From Actinomadura soli (GTDB lineage Bacteria; Actinomycetota; Actinomycetes; Streptosporangiales; Streptosporangiaceae), in the NCBI RefSeq assembly GCF_005889715.1, contig NZ_VCKW01000016.1:1-56851 (forward strand): DNA of 56,851 nucleotides, given 5' to 3'. This document shows positions 36,359 to 45,556 of this stretch, piece after piece. The first letter of the stretch is position 1. Every line of letters starts with the position of its first letter. The translations under genes were made by a program, and so were the position numbers. The notes beneath the pieces were generated by a model that saw nothing but the letters and a program-made list of their open reading frames with translations, was not told the DNA's origin and did not search any database.

Positions 36359-37288
36359 GTGATCATTGAATCGCCCAGGAGCCACGACGGCCGGAGCGAC
36401 GACGGCCGGGGCCGCGACGGCCGGAGCCGTGACGGCTGGAGCTTCGACGAGCACGATCGCACGCTGGACCGGCTCGCCGCGCGGGAGAACTTCCCGGTCG
36501 CGACGCGGCTGCTGCCCGCCCGGCACCGCGCCGGGCTGCTGGCCGTCTACGGTTTCGCGCGGCTCGTCGACGACGTCGGCGACGAGGCGCCGCGGGAGCA
36601 GCGGGCCAAGCTGCTCGGTCTCGTGGACGACGACCTCGACCGCGTGTTCGCCGGACGGACGCCGAACCTGCCGCAGTTACGGAGGCTGGCCCCGGCCGTC
36701 CACGCGCACCGGCTCCCGGAGGAGCCGTTCCGCGATCTCGTCCGGGCGAACCGGCGGGACCAGGCCGTCCACCGGTACGAGACGTTCGGCGAGCTGACGG
36801 AGTACTGCGCCCTGTCGGCCGCGCCGGTGGGACGGATCGTCCTGCGCCTGTTCCGGGCGCACAGGCCCGGGCTGGTGGCGGCGTCGGACGACGTCTGCAC
36901 AGCGCTGCAGATCATCGAGCACTGCCAGGACGCCGGGGAGGACTACCGGGCCGGGCGGATCTACCTGCCCGGCGAGGACCTCCGCCGGTTCGGCTGCGCG
37001 GAGGACGACCTCGCCCGCCCGGTGACGCCGACGCGGCTGCGCGGTGTCCTCGCGCTGGAGGCCGCCCGCGCCCGCGACCTGCTGGACGGCGGCGCCGCGC
37101 CGCTGCTGGCGGGCCTGACGGGCTGGGCGCGGGTCGCCGTGGCGGGCTACGTGGCGGGCGGACGTGCCGCGCTCACCGCGCTGGAGCGCGGCCGTTACGA
37201 CGTGCTCGCGCGGCGCCTGCGCCCGCGGCGGCCCACGTTGCTGACCGGATGGGCACGAGCCCTCGGAACGGAAAGGGGGAGGCGATGA
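36359..37288 (+). CDS. hpnC: Squalene synthase-like HpnC
   Basis: 309 residues from GTG 36359; the ribosome site is weak. After a repetitive Asp-Gly-Arg N-terminus the trans-prenyltransferase fold starts at ENFPVATRLLPARHRAGLLAVYGFARLVDDVGDE, which holds the first aspartate motif; the second is EHCQDAGEDYRAGRIYLP. In the HpnCDE route this protein acts on (hydroxy)squalene formation from the HpnD product presqualene diphosphate. It is the first gene of a six-gene hopanoid operon, and its TGA overlaps the hpnD ATG. Confidence 0.9.
   Translation: MIIESPRSHDGRSDDGRGRDGRSRDGWSFDEHDRTLDRLAARENFPVATRLLPARHRAGLLAVYGFARLVDDVGDEAPREQRAKLLGLVDDDLDRVFAGRTPNLPQLRRLAPAVHAHRLPEEPFRDLVRANRRDQAVHRYETFGELTEYCALSAAPVGRIVLRLFRAHRPGLVAASDDVCTALQIIEHCQDAGEDYRAGRIYLPGEDLRRFGCAEDDLARPVTPTRLRGVLALEAARARDLLDGGAAPLLAGLTGWARVAVAGYVAGGRAALTALERGRYDVLARRLRPRRPTLLTGWARALGTERGRR
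36386..36445. repeat. 15-bp tandem repeat at the 5' end of hpnC
   Basis: Four 15-base units starting GACGGC encode DGRSD, DGRGR, DGRSR and DGWSF. They add a charged extension ahead of the conserved enzyme fold. Confidence 0.85.
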
Positions 37289-38202
37289 CGGTTTCGGAGA
37301 CGTGCGAGCGTTCCGGCCAGGTCGTCGAGGCGTATCGGCACTGCGAGCGGGTGGTGCGCGAGGAGGCCCGCAACTTCTCCTACGGGATCCGGCTGATGCC
37401 GGTCCCGAAGCGGCGGGCGATGAGCGCGATCTACGCGTTCGCGCGCGGCATCGACGACATCGGGGACGGCCCCGACCCGGCGTGCGTGCGTCTCGACCTG
37501 CTCGACCGGTCGCGGCGGCGCCTGGCGACGGTGCAGGACGTGCTGCGCCGGCGGGCGGACGTCCAGGCCCTGGAGGGCCATCCGGTGCTGACGGCGCTGG
37601 TGGACGCGGCGGGCCGCTACCCGATCCCGCTGGACGCGTTCGCCGAGCTGATCGACGGCTGCGAGGACGACGTCCGCGGCGCCGACTACAAGACGTTCGA
37701 CGACCTGCTGCGCTACTGCCAGCGGGTGGCGGGGACGGTCGGCCGGCTGTCGCTCGGGGTGTTCGGCGGGGAGGGCCGCCTGCGCGCCGAAGGACTGGCC
37801 GACTCGCTCGGCGTCGCGCTGCAGCTCACGAACATCCTCCGCGACCTGCGCGAAGACCGCATCGCGGGCCGGATCTACATCCCCACCGAAGACCTGGAGC
37901 GCTTCGGCTGCACCCTCAACCTGGACGACGCCGGCAAGTTCGTCGACCCGCCGTGGCGGCTGAACGAGCTGGTCGGCTTCCAGGCGGAGCGGGCACGCGC
38001 CTGGTACGCCGAGGGCCTGCGGCTGCTGCCGCTGCTGGACCGCCGCAGCGCCGCGTGCACGGCCGCGATGGCGGGCATTTATCGCCGCCTCCTGGAGAAC
38101 ATCGCGGCGCGCCCGTCGCAAGCGCTCAGCACACGCGTGTCCCTGCCGACGTGGCAGAAGGCGGTCGTGGCGGCCCGTGCCCTCTCGGGGGTGGAGCGAT
38201 GA
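37285..38202 (+). CDS. hpnD: Presqualene diphosphate synthase HpnD
   Basis: 305 residues from the ATG overlapping the hpnC stop (ATGA), with GGGGGAGG upstream. Aspartate motifs are YAFARGIDDIGD and NILRDLREDRIAGRIYIP, with YCQRVAGTVG between. It condenses two farnesyl diphosphates to presqualene diphosphate. Paired with HpnC and HpnE it replaces one-enzyme squalene synthase. Its stop overlaps the hpnE start (ATGA). Confidence 0.93.
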   Translation: MTVSETCERSGQVVEAYRHCERVVREEARNFSYGIRLMPVPKRRAMSAIYAFARGIDDIGDGPDPACVRLDLLDRSRRRLATVQDVLRRRADVQALEGHPVLTALVDAAGRYPIPLDAFAELIDGCEDDVRGADYKTFDDLLRYCQRVAGTVGRLSLGVFGGEGRLRAEGLADSLGVALQLTNILRDLREDRIAGRIYIPTEDLERFGCTLNLDDAGKFVDPPWRLNELVGFQAERARAWYAEGLRLLPLLDRRSAACTAAMAGIYRRLLENIAARPSQALSTRVSLPTWQKAVVAARALSGVER

Positions 38203-39542
38203 GCGTGGTCATCGTGGGCGGCGGGCTCGCGGGCATCAGCGCCGCGATCGCGCTGCAGGAGTCGGGCGTCCCGGTGACGCTCGTGGAGTCCAGGCCGTGG
38301 CTGGGCGGCGCCACGCATTCGTTCGGACGCGGCGACCTGTGCGTCGACAACGGCCAGCACGTCTTCCTACGGTGCTGCTCGGCGTATCAGGGGCTGCTGC
38401 GCAGGCTGCGCGCCGAGCACCTGGTGGACGTGCAGGATCGCTTCGACGTCCCCGTCCTCCGACCAGGGGCACGACCAGCCAGGCTGAGGCGCTCGAACCT
38501 GCCGAGCCCGCTGCATCTGCTGCCCGCGCTGGCCGGATACGCGCCGCTCCCCGCCATGGACCGGCTCCGCGCGATCCGCGCGGCGGCGGGGATCCGGAGG
38601 CTCGACCCGGCCGACCCGGCGCTCGACGCCGTGCCGGCCGGGTCGTGGCTGGCGGAGCACGGGCAGCGGCCGTGGGCGCGGCAGGCGCTGTGGGGCCTGT
38701 TCCTGACGTCCGCGCTGAACGCCGAGGTGGACGACGCCGCGATGGGCCTGTCGGCGATGGTGTGCCGCCGGGCGCTGTTCGGGCGCGCGGACGCGGCCGA
38801 CATCGGGCTGCCGCTCGTCCCGCTGGAGGAGCTGCACGGCGGCCCGGCGCTGCGGCGGATCGCGGAGATGGGCGGGACGGTCCGGCTCAAGGCGAAGGTG
38901 GAGGCGGTCACCACGGACCCGAAGGTGGTCGTGGACGGCGTCCCGGTGGCCGCCGACGCGGTGATCATGGCGGTGCCGCACGAGGCGGCGGCGCGGCTGC
39001 TGCCCGCGCAGGCGCTGCCGGACCCGCTGCGCTGGCACGAGCTGGACGCCAGCCCGATCGTGAACGTCCACGTCGTCTACGACCGGAAGGTGCTGGATCG
39101 CCCGTTCGCCGCCGCGGTCGGCTCGCCCGTCCAGTGGGTGTTCGACCGGACGGCGGTGAGCGGCCTGCGCCGCGGCCAGTACCTGGCGATCTCGCTGTCG
39201 GCCGCGGACCGCTGGATCGACATGCCGACCGCCGAGCTGCGCGCCCGGTTCGTGCCCGAGCTGCGGCGGCTGCTGCCGGCCGCGCGGGGCGCCGTCGTCC
39301 GGGACCTGTTCGTGACGCGCGAGCGGCGGGCGACGTTCCGGCAGTGTCCCGGCAGCGCGTCCGTCCGGCCCTCCGCGGCGACGCGGGCGCCGGGCCTGTT
39401 CCTTGCCGGGGCGTGGACCGACACGGGCTGGCCGGACACGATGGAGGGCGCGGTGCGGAGCGGTCTCACCGCCGCCCGCCTGGTCCGCCGCCACCTGGAA
39501 CGCCCCCAAGACCGCCACATGGAGGGGGTGAGGAGCCGGTGA
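38199..39542 (+). CDS. hpnE: Hydroxysqualene dehydroxylase HpnE
   Basis: 447 residues. An FAD-binding amine-oxidase/desaturase fold: VVIVGGGLAGISAAIALQESG at the N-terminus, then WLGGATHSFGRGDLCVDNGQHVFLRCCSAY and C-terminal LFLAGAWTDTGWPDTMEGAVRSG. It reduces hydroxysqualene to squalene. The start overlaps the hpnD stop and the end overlaps the polyprenyl synthase GTG (GTGA). Confidence 0.92.
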   Translation: MSVVIVGGGLAGISAAIALQESGVPVTLVESRPWLGGATHSFGRGDLCVDNGQHVFLRCCSAYQGLLRRLRAEHLVDVQDRFDVPVLRPGARPARLRRSNLPSPLHLLPALAGYAPLPAMDRLRAIRAAAGIRRLDPADPALDAVPAGSWLAEHGQRPWARQALWGLFLTSALNAEVDDAAMGLSAMVCRRALFGRADAADIGLPLVPLEELHGGPALRRIAEMGGTVRLKAKVEAVTTDPKVVVDGVPVAADAVIMAVPHEAAARLLPAQALPDPLRWHELDASPIVNVHVVYDRKVLDRPFAAAVGSPVQWVFDRTAVSGLRRGQYLAISLSAADRWIDMPTAELRARFVPELRRLLPAARGAVVRDLFVTRERRATFRQCPGSASVRPSAATRAPGLFLAGAWTDTGWPDTMEGAVRSGLTAARLVRRHLERPQDRHMEGVRSR

Positions 39543-40549
39543 CGACCGTTCCGGTCTCCTTGACCGATGTCCGCGAGCTGGTCGACGGGGCGCTGCGCGC
39601 CGCGGTCGGACGGCTCGATCCGCGCACCTACCGTGTCGCGGCCTACCACCTGGGCTGGACGGACGAAGAGGGCCGTCCGCGCAAGACCCCGGCCGGGAAA
39701 GCGCTCCGGCCGGCGCTCGCGCTGCTCTCCGCTCGCGCGGGCCTGGCTCCGCCAGAGAGCGCTCTACCGGGAGCGGTCGCGGTCGAACTGACCCATGCGT
39801 TCTCGCTTCTGCACGACGACATCATGGACGGCGACCGGACCCGCAGGCACCGTCCAGCAGCGTGGACGGTCTTCGGCGAAGCGTCAGCGATCCTGGCCGG
39901 TGACGCGCTCCTCGCGCTCGCCGTCGAGGTTCTGCTGGAGGCACCCGGGCAGGGGTCCGCGCGGGCGGCGCGCGCGCTGACCGCCACCACTCGCCGGCTC
40001 ATCACCGGCCAGGCCCTCGACATGGACTTCGAGACCCGCAGGCAGATCAGCGTGGACGAGTGCCTGGCGATGGCGTCCGACAAGACCGCCGCGCTGCTGG
40101 CGTGCTCCTGCTCGATCGGGGCCGTCCTGGACGGGGCGCCGGAATCGCTGTCGGACGCGCTGGACGCGTTCGGCGCCGACCTCGGCATCGCGTTCCAGCT
40201 CGTGGACGATCTGCTCGGCATCTGGGGCGACCCGGCGACGACCGGCAAGCCCGCGCTGTCGGACCTGCGGTCCCGCAAGATGTCGCTGCCGATCGTCGCC
40301 GCGCTGAACGCCGACAGGCCGGAGGCCGCGCTGCTGGCCGAGCTGTACGCCCGCCCGGACCTCGCCGAGGACGACCTGGAGCAGGTCGCCGCGCTGGTGG
40401 AGGCGGCGGGCGGGCGCGCGTGGGCCGAGATGGAGGCGGAGAGCCGCATCCAGCGCGCCGCCGAGCACCTGGTCTCCGCGCGGCTGCCCGAGCCCGTCCG
40501 CGCCGAGTTCCTGCACATCGCCGACTTCGTCACTCGCAGGGATCATTGA
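39539..40549 (+). CDS. Polyprenyl diphosphate synthase (short-chain type)
   Basis: 336 residues from a GTG overlapping the hpnE stop. The first aspartate-rich motif is LLHDDIMDGDRTRRHRP and the second FQLVDDLLGIWGDPATTGKP. KALRPALALLSARAG supplies the IPP-binding Lys/Arg. It should build farnesyl or geranylgeranyl diphosphate; inside this operon, farnesyl diphosphate for HpnD is the most economical reading. Exact chain length cannot be fixed without the residues before the first motif being compared with known enzymes. Confidence 0.92.
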   Translation: MTTVPVSLTDVRELVDGALRAAVGRLDPRTYRVAAYHLGWTDEEGRPRKTPAGKALRPALALLSARAGLAPPESALPGAVAVELTHAFSLLHDDIMDGDRTRRHRPAAWTVFGEASAILAGDALLALAVEVLLEAPGQGSARAARALTATTRRLITGQALDMDFETRRQISVDECLAMASDKTAALLACSCSIGAVLDGAPESLSDALDAFGADLGIAFQLVDDLLGIWGDPATTGKPALSDLRSRKMSLPIVAALNADRPEAALLAELYARPDLAEDDLEQVAALVEAAGGRAWAEMEAESRIQRAAEHLVSARLPEPVRAEFLHIADFVTRRDH

Positions 40550-42420
40550 TGACAGCGGTGGAAAAGACGACCGGAACCCGGACGGCCGCCGACGCGGTGG
40601 AGGCCGCGAGCGAGCATCTGCTCCTGCTCCAGTCGCCGGAGGGCTGGTGGAAGGGCGAGCTGCAGACGAACGTCACGATGGACGCCGAGGACCTGCTCCT
40701 CCGCGAGTTCCTCGGCATCCGCGACGACGGCGACACCCGCGAGGCGGCCCGCTGGATCAGGTCGCAGCAGGCCGCGGACGGCACGTGGGCGAACTTCCAC
40801 GACGGGCCGCCCGAGCTGTCCACGACCGTCGAGGCGTACGTGGCGCTGCGGCTCGCCGGGGATCTGCCCGGCGCCGACCACATGGCCCGCGCCGCCGCCT
40901 ACATCCGCGGCCAGGGCGGCATTCCGGCGACGCGCGTGTTCACGCGTTTCTGGCTGGCGATGTTCGGCCGGTGGCCGTGGGACGAGCTGCCGGTGGTGCC
41001 GCCGGAGCTGATGTTCCTGCCGCGCTGGTTCCCGCTGAACGTCTACGACTTCGCGTGCTGGGCGCGGCAGACGATCGTCCCGCTGACGGTGGTGGCGGCG
41101 GTGCGCCCCGTCCGGCCGCTGCCGTTCACGCTGGACGAGCTGTACCCGGACTACGACGTCCCGCGTCAGGCCAAGAGGCGGACGGGCTGGGACGCGGCGT
41201 TCCAGGCGCTCGACAAGGCCCTCCACCTCTACGAACGCCGCCCGGCGAAGGCCGTGAGAAGGGCCGCGCTGCGCAGGGCGGCCGACTGGATCATCGCACG
41301 GCAGGAGCGCGACGGTTCGTGGGGCGGGATCCAGCCACCGTGGGTGTACTCCCTCCTAGCGCTGCACCTCCTCGGCTACGGCCTCGACCACCCCGTCATC
41401 CAGCGGGGCCTGGACGGCCTCGAACGCTTCACGATCCGCGACGACAAGGGACGGCGGCTCGAAGCGTGCCAGTCGCCCGTCTGGGACACCGTCCTCGCCA
41501 TGAACGCGCTCGCCGACGCGGGCCTCCCCACCGGCCATCACGCCCTGGAACGGGCCGCCGAATGGGTGGTCCGCGAGGAGGTCAGGGGCCCCGGCGACTG
41601 GTCGGTGCGGCGCCCCGAGCTGCCCCCGGGAGGCTGGGCGTTCGAGTTCGACAACGACTGCTATCCCGACGTCGACGACACGGCGGAGGTGGTCATCGCG
41701 CTGAACCGCGTCCAGCATCCGCCGGCCGAGCCGGCGATCGAGCGGGGCGTCCGGTGGATGGCCGGGATGGTCTCGCGGGACGGCGGGTTCGGCGCGTTCG
41801 ACGCCGACAACACCCGGACGCTGTGCCGCAGGCTGCCGTTCTGCGACTTCGGCGAGGTGATCGACCCGCCGTCCGCGGACGTCACCGCGCACGTGGTGGA
41901 GGCGATGGCGCACCGCGGCATGGCCGACTCGCTGCTGGTCAAGAGGGCCGTCGTCTGGCTGCTGAAGGCGCAGGAGCCGGACGGCTCGTGGTTCGGCCGC
42001 TGGGGCGCCAACCACGTGTACGGGACGGGCAGCGTCGTGCCCGCGCTGATCGCGGCGGGCGTGCGCCCCGAGAAGCCCGTGATCAGGGACGCGGTCGGCT
42101 GGCTGGAGCGCCACCAGCGCGACGACGGCGGCTGGGGCGAGGACCTGCGCTCCTACCGCGACCGGTCATGGGTCGGGCACGGGGCCTCGACCGCGTCGCA
42201 GACGGCGTGGGCGCTGCTCGCGCTGCTCGCCGCCGGTGAGCGCGGCGAGTCCGTGGAACGCGGCGTGCGCTGGCTGGTCGAGCGGCAGCGCCCGGACGGC
42301 ACCTGGGACGAGGACCACTTCACCGGCACCGGCTTCCCCGGCGACTTCTACATCAACTACCACCTGTACCGCCTGGTGTTCCCCCTCAGCGCGCTGGGCC
42401 GCTACCTGAAGGGTTCGTAG
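40549..42420 (+). CDS. shc: Squalene-hopene cyclase
   Basis: 623 residues; the ATG shares one base with the upstream stop (TGATG). The catalytic motif DVDDTA is at residues 374-379, the same numbering as the classic bacterial cyclase. Several QW repeats are visible (QERDGSWGG, QEPDGSWFG, QRDDGGWGE, QRPDGTWDE), as is GTGFPGDFYINYHLYR near the end. It cyclises squalene to hopene/hopanol at the membrane. Length is normal. Followed after two bases by hpnH. Confidence 0.96.
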   Translation: MTAVEKTTGTRTAADAVEAASEHLLLLQSPEGWWKGELQTNVTMDAEDLLLREFLGIRDDGDTREAARWIRSQQAADGTWANFHDGPPELSTTVEAYVALRLAGDLPGADHMARAAAYIRGQGGIPATRVFTRFWLAMFGRWPWDELPVVPPELMFLPRWFPLNVYDFACWARQTIVPLTVVAAVRPVRPLPFTLDELYPDYDVPRQAKRRTGWDAAFQALDKALHLYERRPAKAVRRAALRRAADWIIARQERDGSWGGIQPPWVYSLLALHLLGYGLDHPVIQRGLDGLERFTIRDDKGRRLEACQSPVWDTVLAMNALADAGLPTGHHALERAAEWVVREEVRGPGDWSVRRPELPPGGWAFEFDNDCYPDVDDTAEVVIALNRVQHPPAEPAIERGVRWMAGMVSRDGGFGAFDADNTRTLCRRLPFCDFGEVIDPPSADVTAHVVEAMAHRGMADSLLVKRAVVWLLKAQEPDGSWFGRWGANHVYGTGSVVPALIAAGVRPEKPVIRDAVGWLERHQRDDGGWGEDLRSYRDRSWVGHGASTASQTAWALLALLAAGERGESVERGVRWLVERQRPDGTWDEDHFTGTGFPGDFYINYHLYRLVFPLSALGRYLKGS

Positions 42421-42422
42421 AC

Positions 42423-43427
42423 ATGGCGATGCCACTGCGCCAGAGCCTGCGCATCGGCGGATACGTCCTGCGCAACAAGCTCCGCGGCCGGACGCGGTTC
42501 CCGCTGATCGTCGAGCTGGAGCCGCTGTACGCGTGCAACCTGGCGTGCGCGGGCTGCGGGAAGATCCAGCACCCGGCGGACGTGCTGAAGCAGCGGATGC
42601 CGGTCGAGCAGGCGGTCGCGGCGATCCGCGAGTGCGGGGCGCCGATGGTGTCGATCGCGGGCGGCGAGCCGCTGATGCACCCGCAGATCGGGGAGCTGGT
42701 CGCCGAGCTGGTCAGGATGAAGCGGTACGTGTTCCTGTGCACGAACGCGGCGCTGATCCCGAAGAAGATCGACCGGTTCGAGCCGTCCCGCTACTTCGCG
42801 TGGGCGGTGCACATCGACGGGCTGCGGGAGCGGCACGACGCGTCCGTCTGCAAGGAGGGCGTGTTCGACCAGGCGGTGGACGCGATCAGGCTCTGCCAGG
42901 AGCGCGGGTTCCGGGTCACCACGAACACGACGGTCTTCAACACCGACACCCCGCAGACGGTGATCGACGTCCTCGACTACCTCAACGACGACCTGCGCGT
43001 CGACCAGATGATGATCTCGCCCGCGTACGCGTACGAGAAGGCGCCCGACCAGGAGCACTTCCTCGGCGTGGAGGAGACGCGGGAGCTGTTCCGCAAGGCG
43101 TTCGCGGGCGGCCGGCGCCGCCGCTGGCGGTTCAACCACTCGCCGCTGTTCCTCGACTTCCTCGAGGGGAAGGCCGACTTCCCGTGCACGGCGTGGGCGA
43201 TCCCGTCGTACTCGCTGAAGGGCTGGCAGCGGCCCTGCTACCTGATGGACGACGGCTACACCGCCACCTACCAGGAGCTTCTCGACACGACCGACTGGGA
43301 CGCCTACGGGCGGGGGCGCGACGACCGCTGCGCGAACTGCATGGCGCACTGCGGCTACGAGCCGACCGCCGTGTTCGCGACGATGGGCTCCCTCAAGGAG
43401 TCGCTGCGCGCCGTGCGGAGCATCTGA
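42423..43427 (+). CDS. hpnH: Adenosyl-hopene transferase HpnH (radical SAM)
   Basis: 334 residues. The radical-SAM cluster motif CNLACAGC gives Cys38, Cys42 and Cys45. GGEPLMHPQIGELV and the C-terminal Cys-rich DDRCANCMAHCGYEPT are family features. It joins a 5'-deoxyadenosyl group to hopene, opening the route to C35 side-chain hopanoids. No nucleosidase (hpnG) or aminotransferase (hpnO) follows in this window. Its TGA abuts the reverse-strand stop of the next gene in the palindrome TGATCA. Confidence 0.95.
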   Translation: MAMPLRQSLRIGGYVLRNKLRGRTRFPLIVELEPLYACNLACAGCGKIQHPADVLKQRMPVEQAVAAIRECGAPMVSIAGGEPLMHPQIGELVAELVRMKRYVFLCTNAALIPKKIDRFEPSRYFAWAVHIDGLRERHDASVCKEGVFDQAVDAIRLCQERGFRVTTNTTVFNTDTPQTVIDVLDYLNDDLRVDQMMISPAYAYEKAPDQEHFLGVEETRELFRKAFAGGRRRRWRFNHSPLFLDFLEGKADFPCTAWAIPSYSLKGWQRPCYLMDDGYTATYQELLDTTDWDAYGRGRDDRCANCMAHCGYEPTAVFATMGSLKESLRAVRSI

Positions 43428-45410
43428 TCACTCTGGGCCGTCGCGGAGTTCCTCGATGACGTCGCGGACGGCGTCCATCAGCACGTCGGCGTCGTCCGCG
43501 AGGCCGGGGTCGAGCGAGAGGCCGAAGCACAGCTCGCGGTCGACGCCGAGCCCGGCGATCGCGAACGCCGTGCCGGGCGCGATCGGGACGATCGGGTACA
43601 CGGCGGTGAGCGGGGCGCCCGCGAGCCGCAGCGTCTTGTCGGGGCCGGGAAGGCTCGACACGGTGCCCTGGAGGAAGCGGCCGCTGTAGGCCATCCGCGC
43701 GAACCGGGCGTGCAGCGGCGCGGGCATGAGGCGTCCGGCCTGCCACATCACGGTCCACGCGGCCTGCGCCCGCGTGCCGGACCGCAGCACCCGGCTCCGC
43801 TTGGAGATCAGCGCGAGCCGGTCGGTCTCGGACATCTTCCCGATCGGCAGGTCCACCATGACGGCGGTGGTGTGGTTGCCGACCATCGCGCTGCCGGGCG
43901 GCCGCATCATCAGCGGGACGGCGACGCGGCAGGTGCCGGGGCGCCCGTCCTCCTCGCTGACGACGCGGTTCAGCGCGCCCGCGACCGCGCACAGCACGAC
44001 GTCGGTGACCCGCGCGCCGTAACGGCGCCCCACGTCCCGGACGGTCGCGAGCGGCAGGTGCATGGTGCTGAACCGCCGTTCGGACGTCCCAGCGGCGGGC
44101 AGCCGGTCGGGGGGCGCGACGTCCACCGCGAGCTGGCCAAGCCCGATCACGGTGGCGAGCGCCTTGCGGAACGGGCGGCGCGGGACGCGGCCGGTGAACG
44201 GCTCGGGCGGCGGGTCCATCAGGTAGACGGCCTGCGCCACGATGCCGACGCCGTCGGCGACCACGTGATGCATCAGGTAGACGACCGCCGTGCGGCCCGG
44301 TTCGGCGCCCTTCAGCGCGACCATGCGCCAGGGCGGCCGGTCGAGCGGCAGCGCCTGCGACTGGAGCTCGGCGACCGCGGCGCGCAGGCCGGGCATTCCG
44401 TCGACGCGCCGTTCGGTGACGTGCCAGTCCCAGTCGACGCGCCGGTTGTCGCGCCAGACGGGACGGCGCCAGCGGCCCCGCCGGACGAGCCGCTGCCGGA
44501 ACCGGGGCAGCCCGCCGAGCCGCTCGCCGATCACGCGGACGAGGTCGTCGCGGCCGACGTCCTTCCGGGAGGTGTCCAGCATGATCACGCCGCCGGCCTG
44601 CTGCGGCGCCTCGGGCGTCTCCACCGCGAGGAAGAACGCGTCGGGGCCCTCGGCCCGCACGGGCGCCGGGCGGGCGATGCGCTCGGCGACGAACACGGCG
44701 GCGAACACGTACGGGACGGCGATGACCGCGTCGAGGATGTAGTGGTTCGCGGTGGCCAGGATGACGTACAGGGTGACGAGGACGTGCACGGCGTTCAGGA
44801 CCTGCACCCAGCGCTTGGCGTTCACGCGGGCCAGCTCGACGCCGACCCACAGCGTCCAGCCCATGTGCAGGGACGGCACGGCGGCGAACTTGTCGGCGTG
44901 CTCGACCAGCGGCGACCCCCACGACCCCCAGGTGCGGCCCTGCATGACGGTGTCGATGAACCCGAGGTCGGGCATGAGCCGCGGCGGCATGACGGGATAC
45001 AGCGCGAACGTCGCGAGGCCGCCGAGGTTGAGCAGGATGAAGGCGTTGCGGGCCGTCCGGTACCGCTCGGGATGCCGGATGAACAGCCAGACCAGCAGGG
45101 CCAGCGCGCTCGCGATATAGGTGATCGCGTACTCGTAGTTCGCCAGCACCCGCAGGACGGACTGGTTCGCGAGCCAGCCGTTGAGGCCGAGCTCGACGTC
45201 GAGGTGCAGCGCCTTCTCCAGATTGAAGATCGCCTCGCCGTGCGCGCGGGCGGTGGCCGTCCTGCCCCCCTCGGGGAGCCGTGTGACCAGGGCGTACAGC
45301 GCGAAGAGCAGCAGCCCGACCAGCAGCTCCCGGCGGACGCGCAGGCTGGGACCCTGCGCGTCCGGCGTGAACACCGCGTCCCTCGCGGTCACCGCTTCTT
45401 GTGTGCCCAT
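43428..45410 (-). CDS. PAP2 phosphatase / WS-DGAT acyltransferase fusion
   Basis: 660 residues from ATG 45410, chosen because GAGGGGG lies just upstream; in-frame starts at 45422 and 45437 are weaker. The N-terminal part (about 25-245) has several membrane segments and PAP2-type residues: PSLHMGWTLW with His182, and NHYILDAV with His223 and Asp227. The C-terminal part (about 255-660) is a wax-ester synthase/diacylglycerol acyltransferase with HHVVADG at 381-387 and the late segments PGTCRVAVPLMMRP and FLQGTVSSLPGP. One protein could thus dephosphorylate a lipid phosphate and acylate the freed alcohol. Function of the fusion is inferred. Confidence 0.88.
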   Translation of the reverse strand: MGTQEAVTARDAVFTPDAQGPSLRVRRELLVGLLLFALYALVTRLPEGGRTATARAHGEAIFNLEKALHLDVELGLNGWLANQSVLRVLANYEYAITYIASALALLVWLFIRHPERYRTARNAFILLNLGGLATFALYPVMPPRLMPDLGFIDTVMQGRTWGSWGSPLVEHADKFAAVPSLHMGWTLWVGVELARVNAKRWVQVLNAVHVLVTLYVILATANHYILDAVIAVPYVFAAVFVAERIARPAPVRAEGPDAFFLAVETPEAPQQAGGVIMLDTSRKDVGRDDLVRVIGERLGGLPRFRQRLVRRGRWRRPVWRDNRRVDWDWHVTERRVDGMPGLRAAVAELQSQALPLDRPPWRMVALKGAEPGRTAVVYLMHHVVADGVGIVAQAVYLMDPPPEPFTGRVPRRPFRKALATVIGLGQLAVDVAPPDRLPAAGTSERRFSTMHLPLATVRDVGRRYGARVTDVVLCAVAGALNRVVSEEDGRPGTCRVAVPLMMRPPGSAMVGNHTTAVMVDLPIGKMSETDRLALISKRSRVLRSGTRAQAAWTVMWQAGRLMPAPLHARFARMAYSGRFLQGTVSSLPGPDKTLRLAGAPLTAVYPIVPIAPGTAFAIAGLGVDRELCFGLSLDPGLADDADVLMDAVRDVIEELRDGPE

Positions 45411-45496
45411 CGTCCCCCTCATACGCCTGTTACCCACGTTTCCCGGCGATCAGACGACTTCGGGTCCGGGAACCATCTGGCGCAGCCGGACGTCTT

Positions 45497-45538
45497 CGAT
45501 ATATCGTTGTCGTATCGCGAGAGGTCATAGAGATCTCT
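45497..45538. promoter_or_regulatory. Two 10-bp palindromes before the PadR gene
   Basis: CGATATATCG (45497-45506) and AGAGATCTCT (45529-45538) are perfect palindromes in the 146-base gap between the divergent PAP2-DGAT and PadR genes; a further TATCG lies at 45513-45517. The second is next to the PadR ribosome site. PadR proteins often repress from such dyads. Confidence 0.5.
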
Positions 45539-45556
45539 CAGAAGGTGGTGCAGAAC

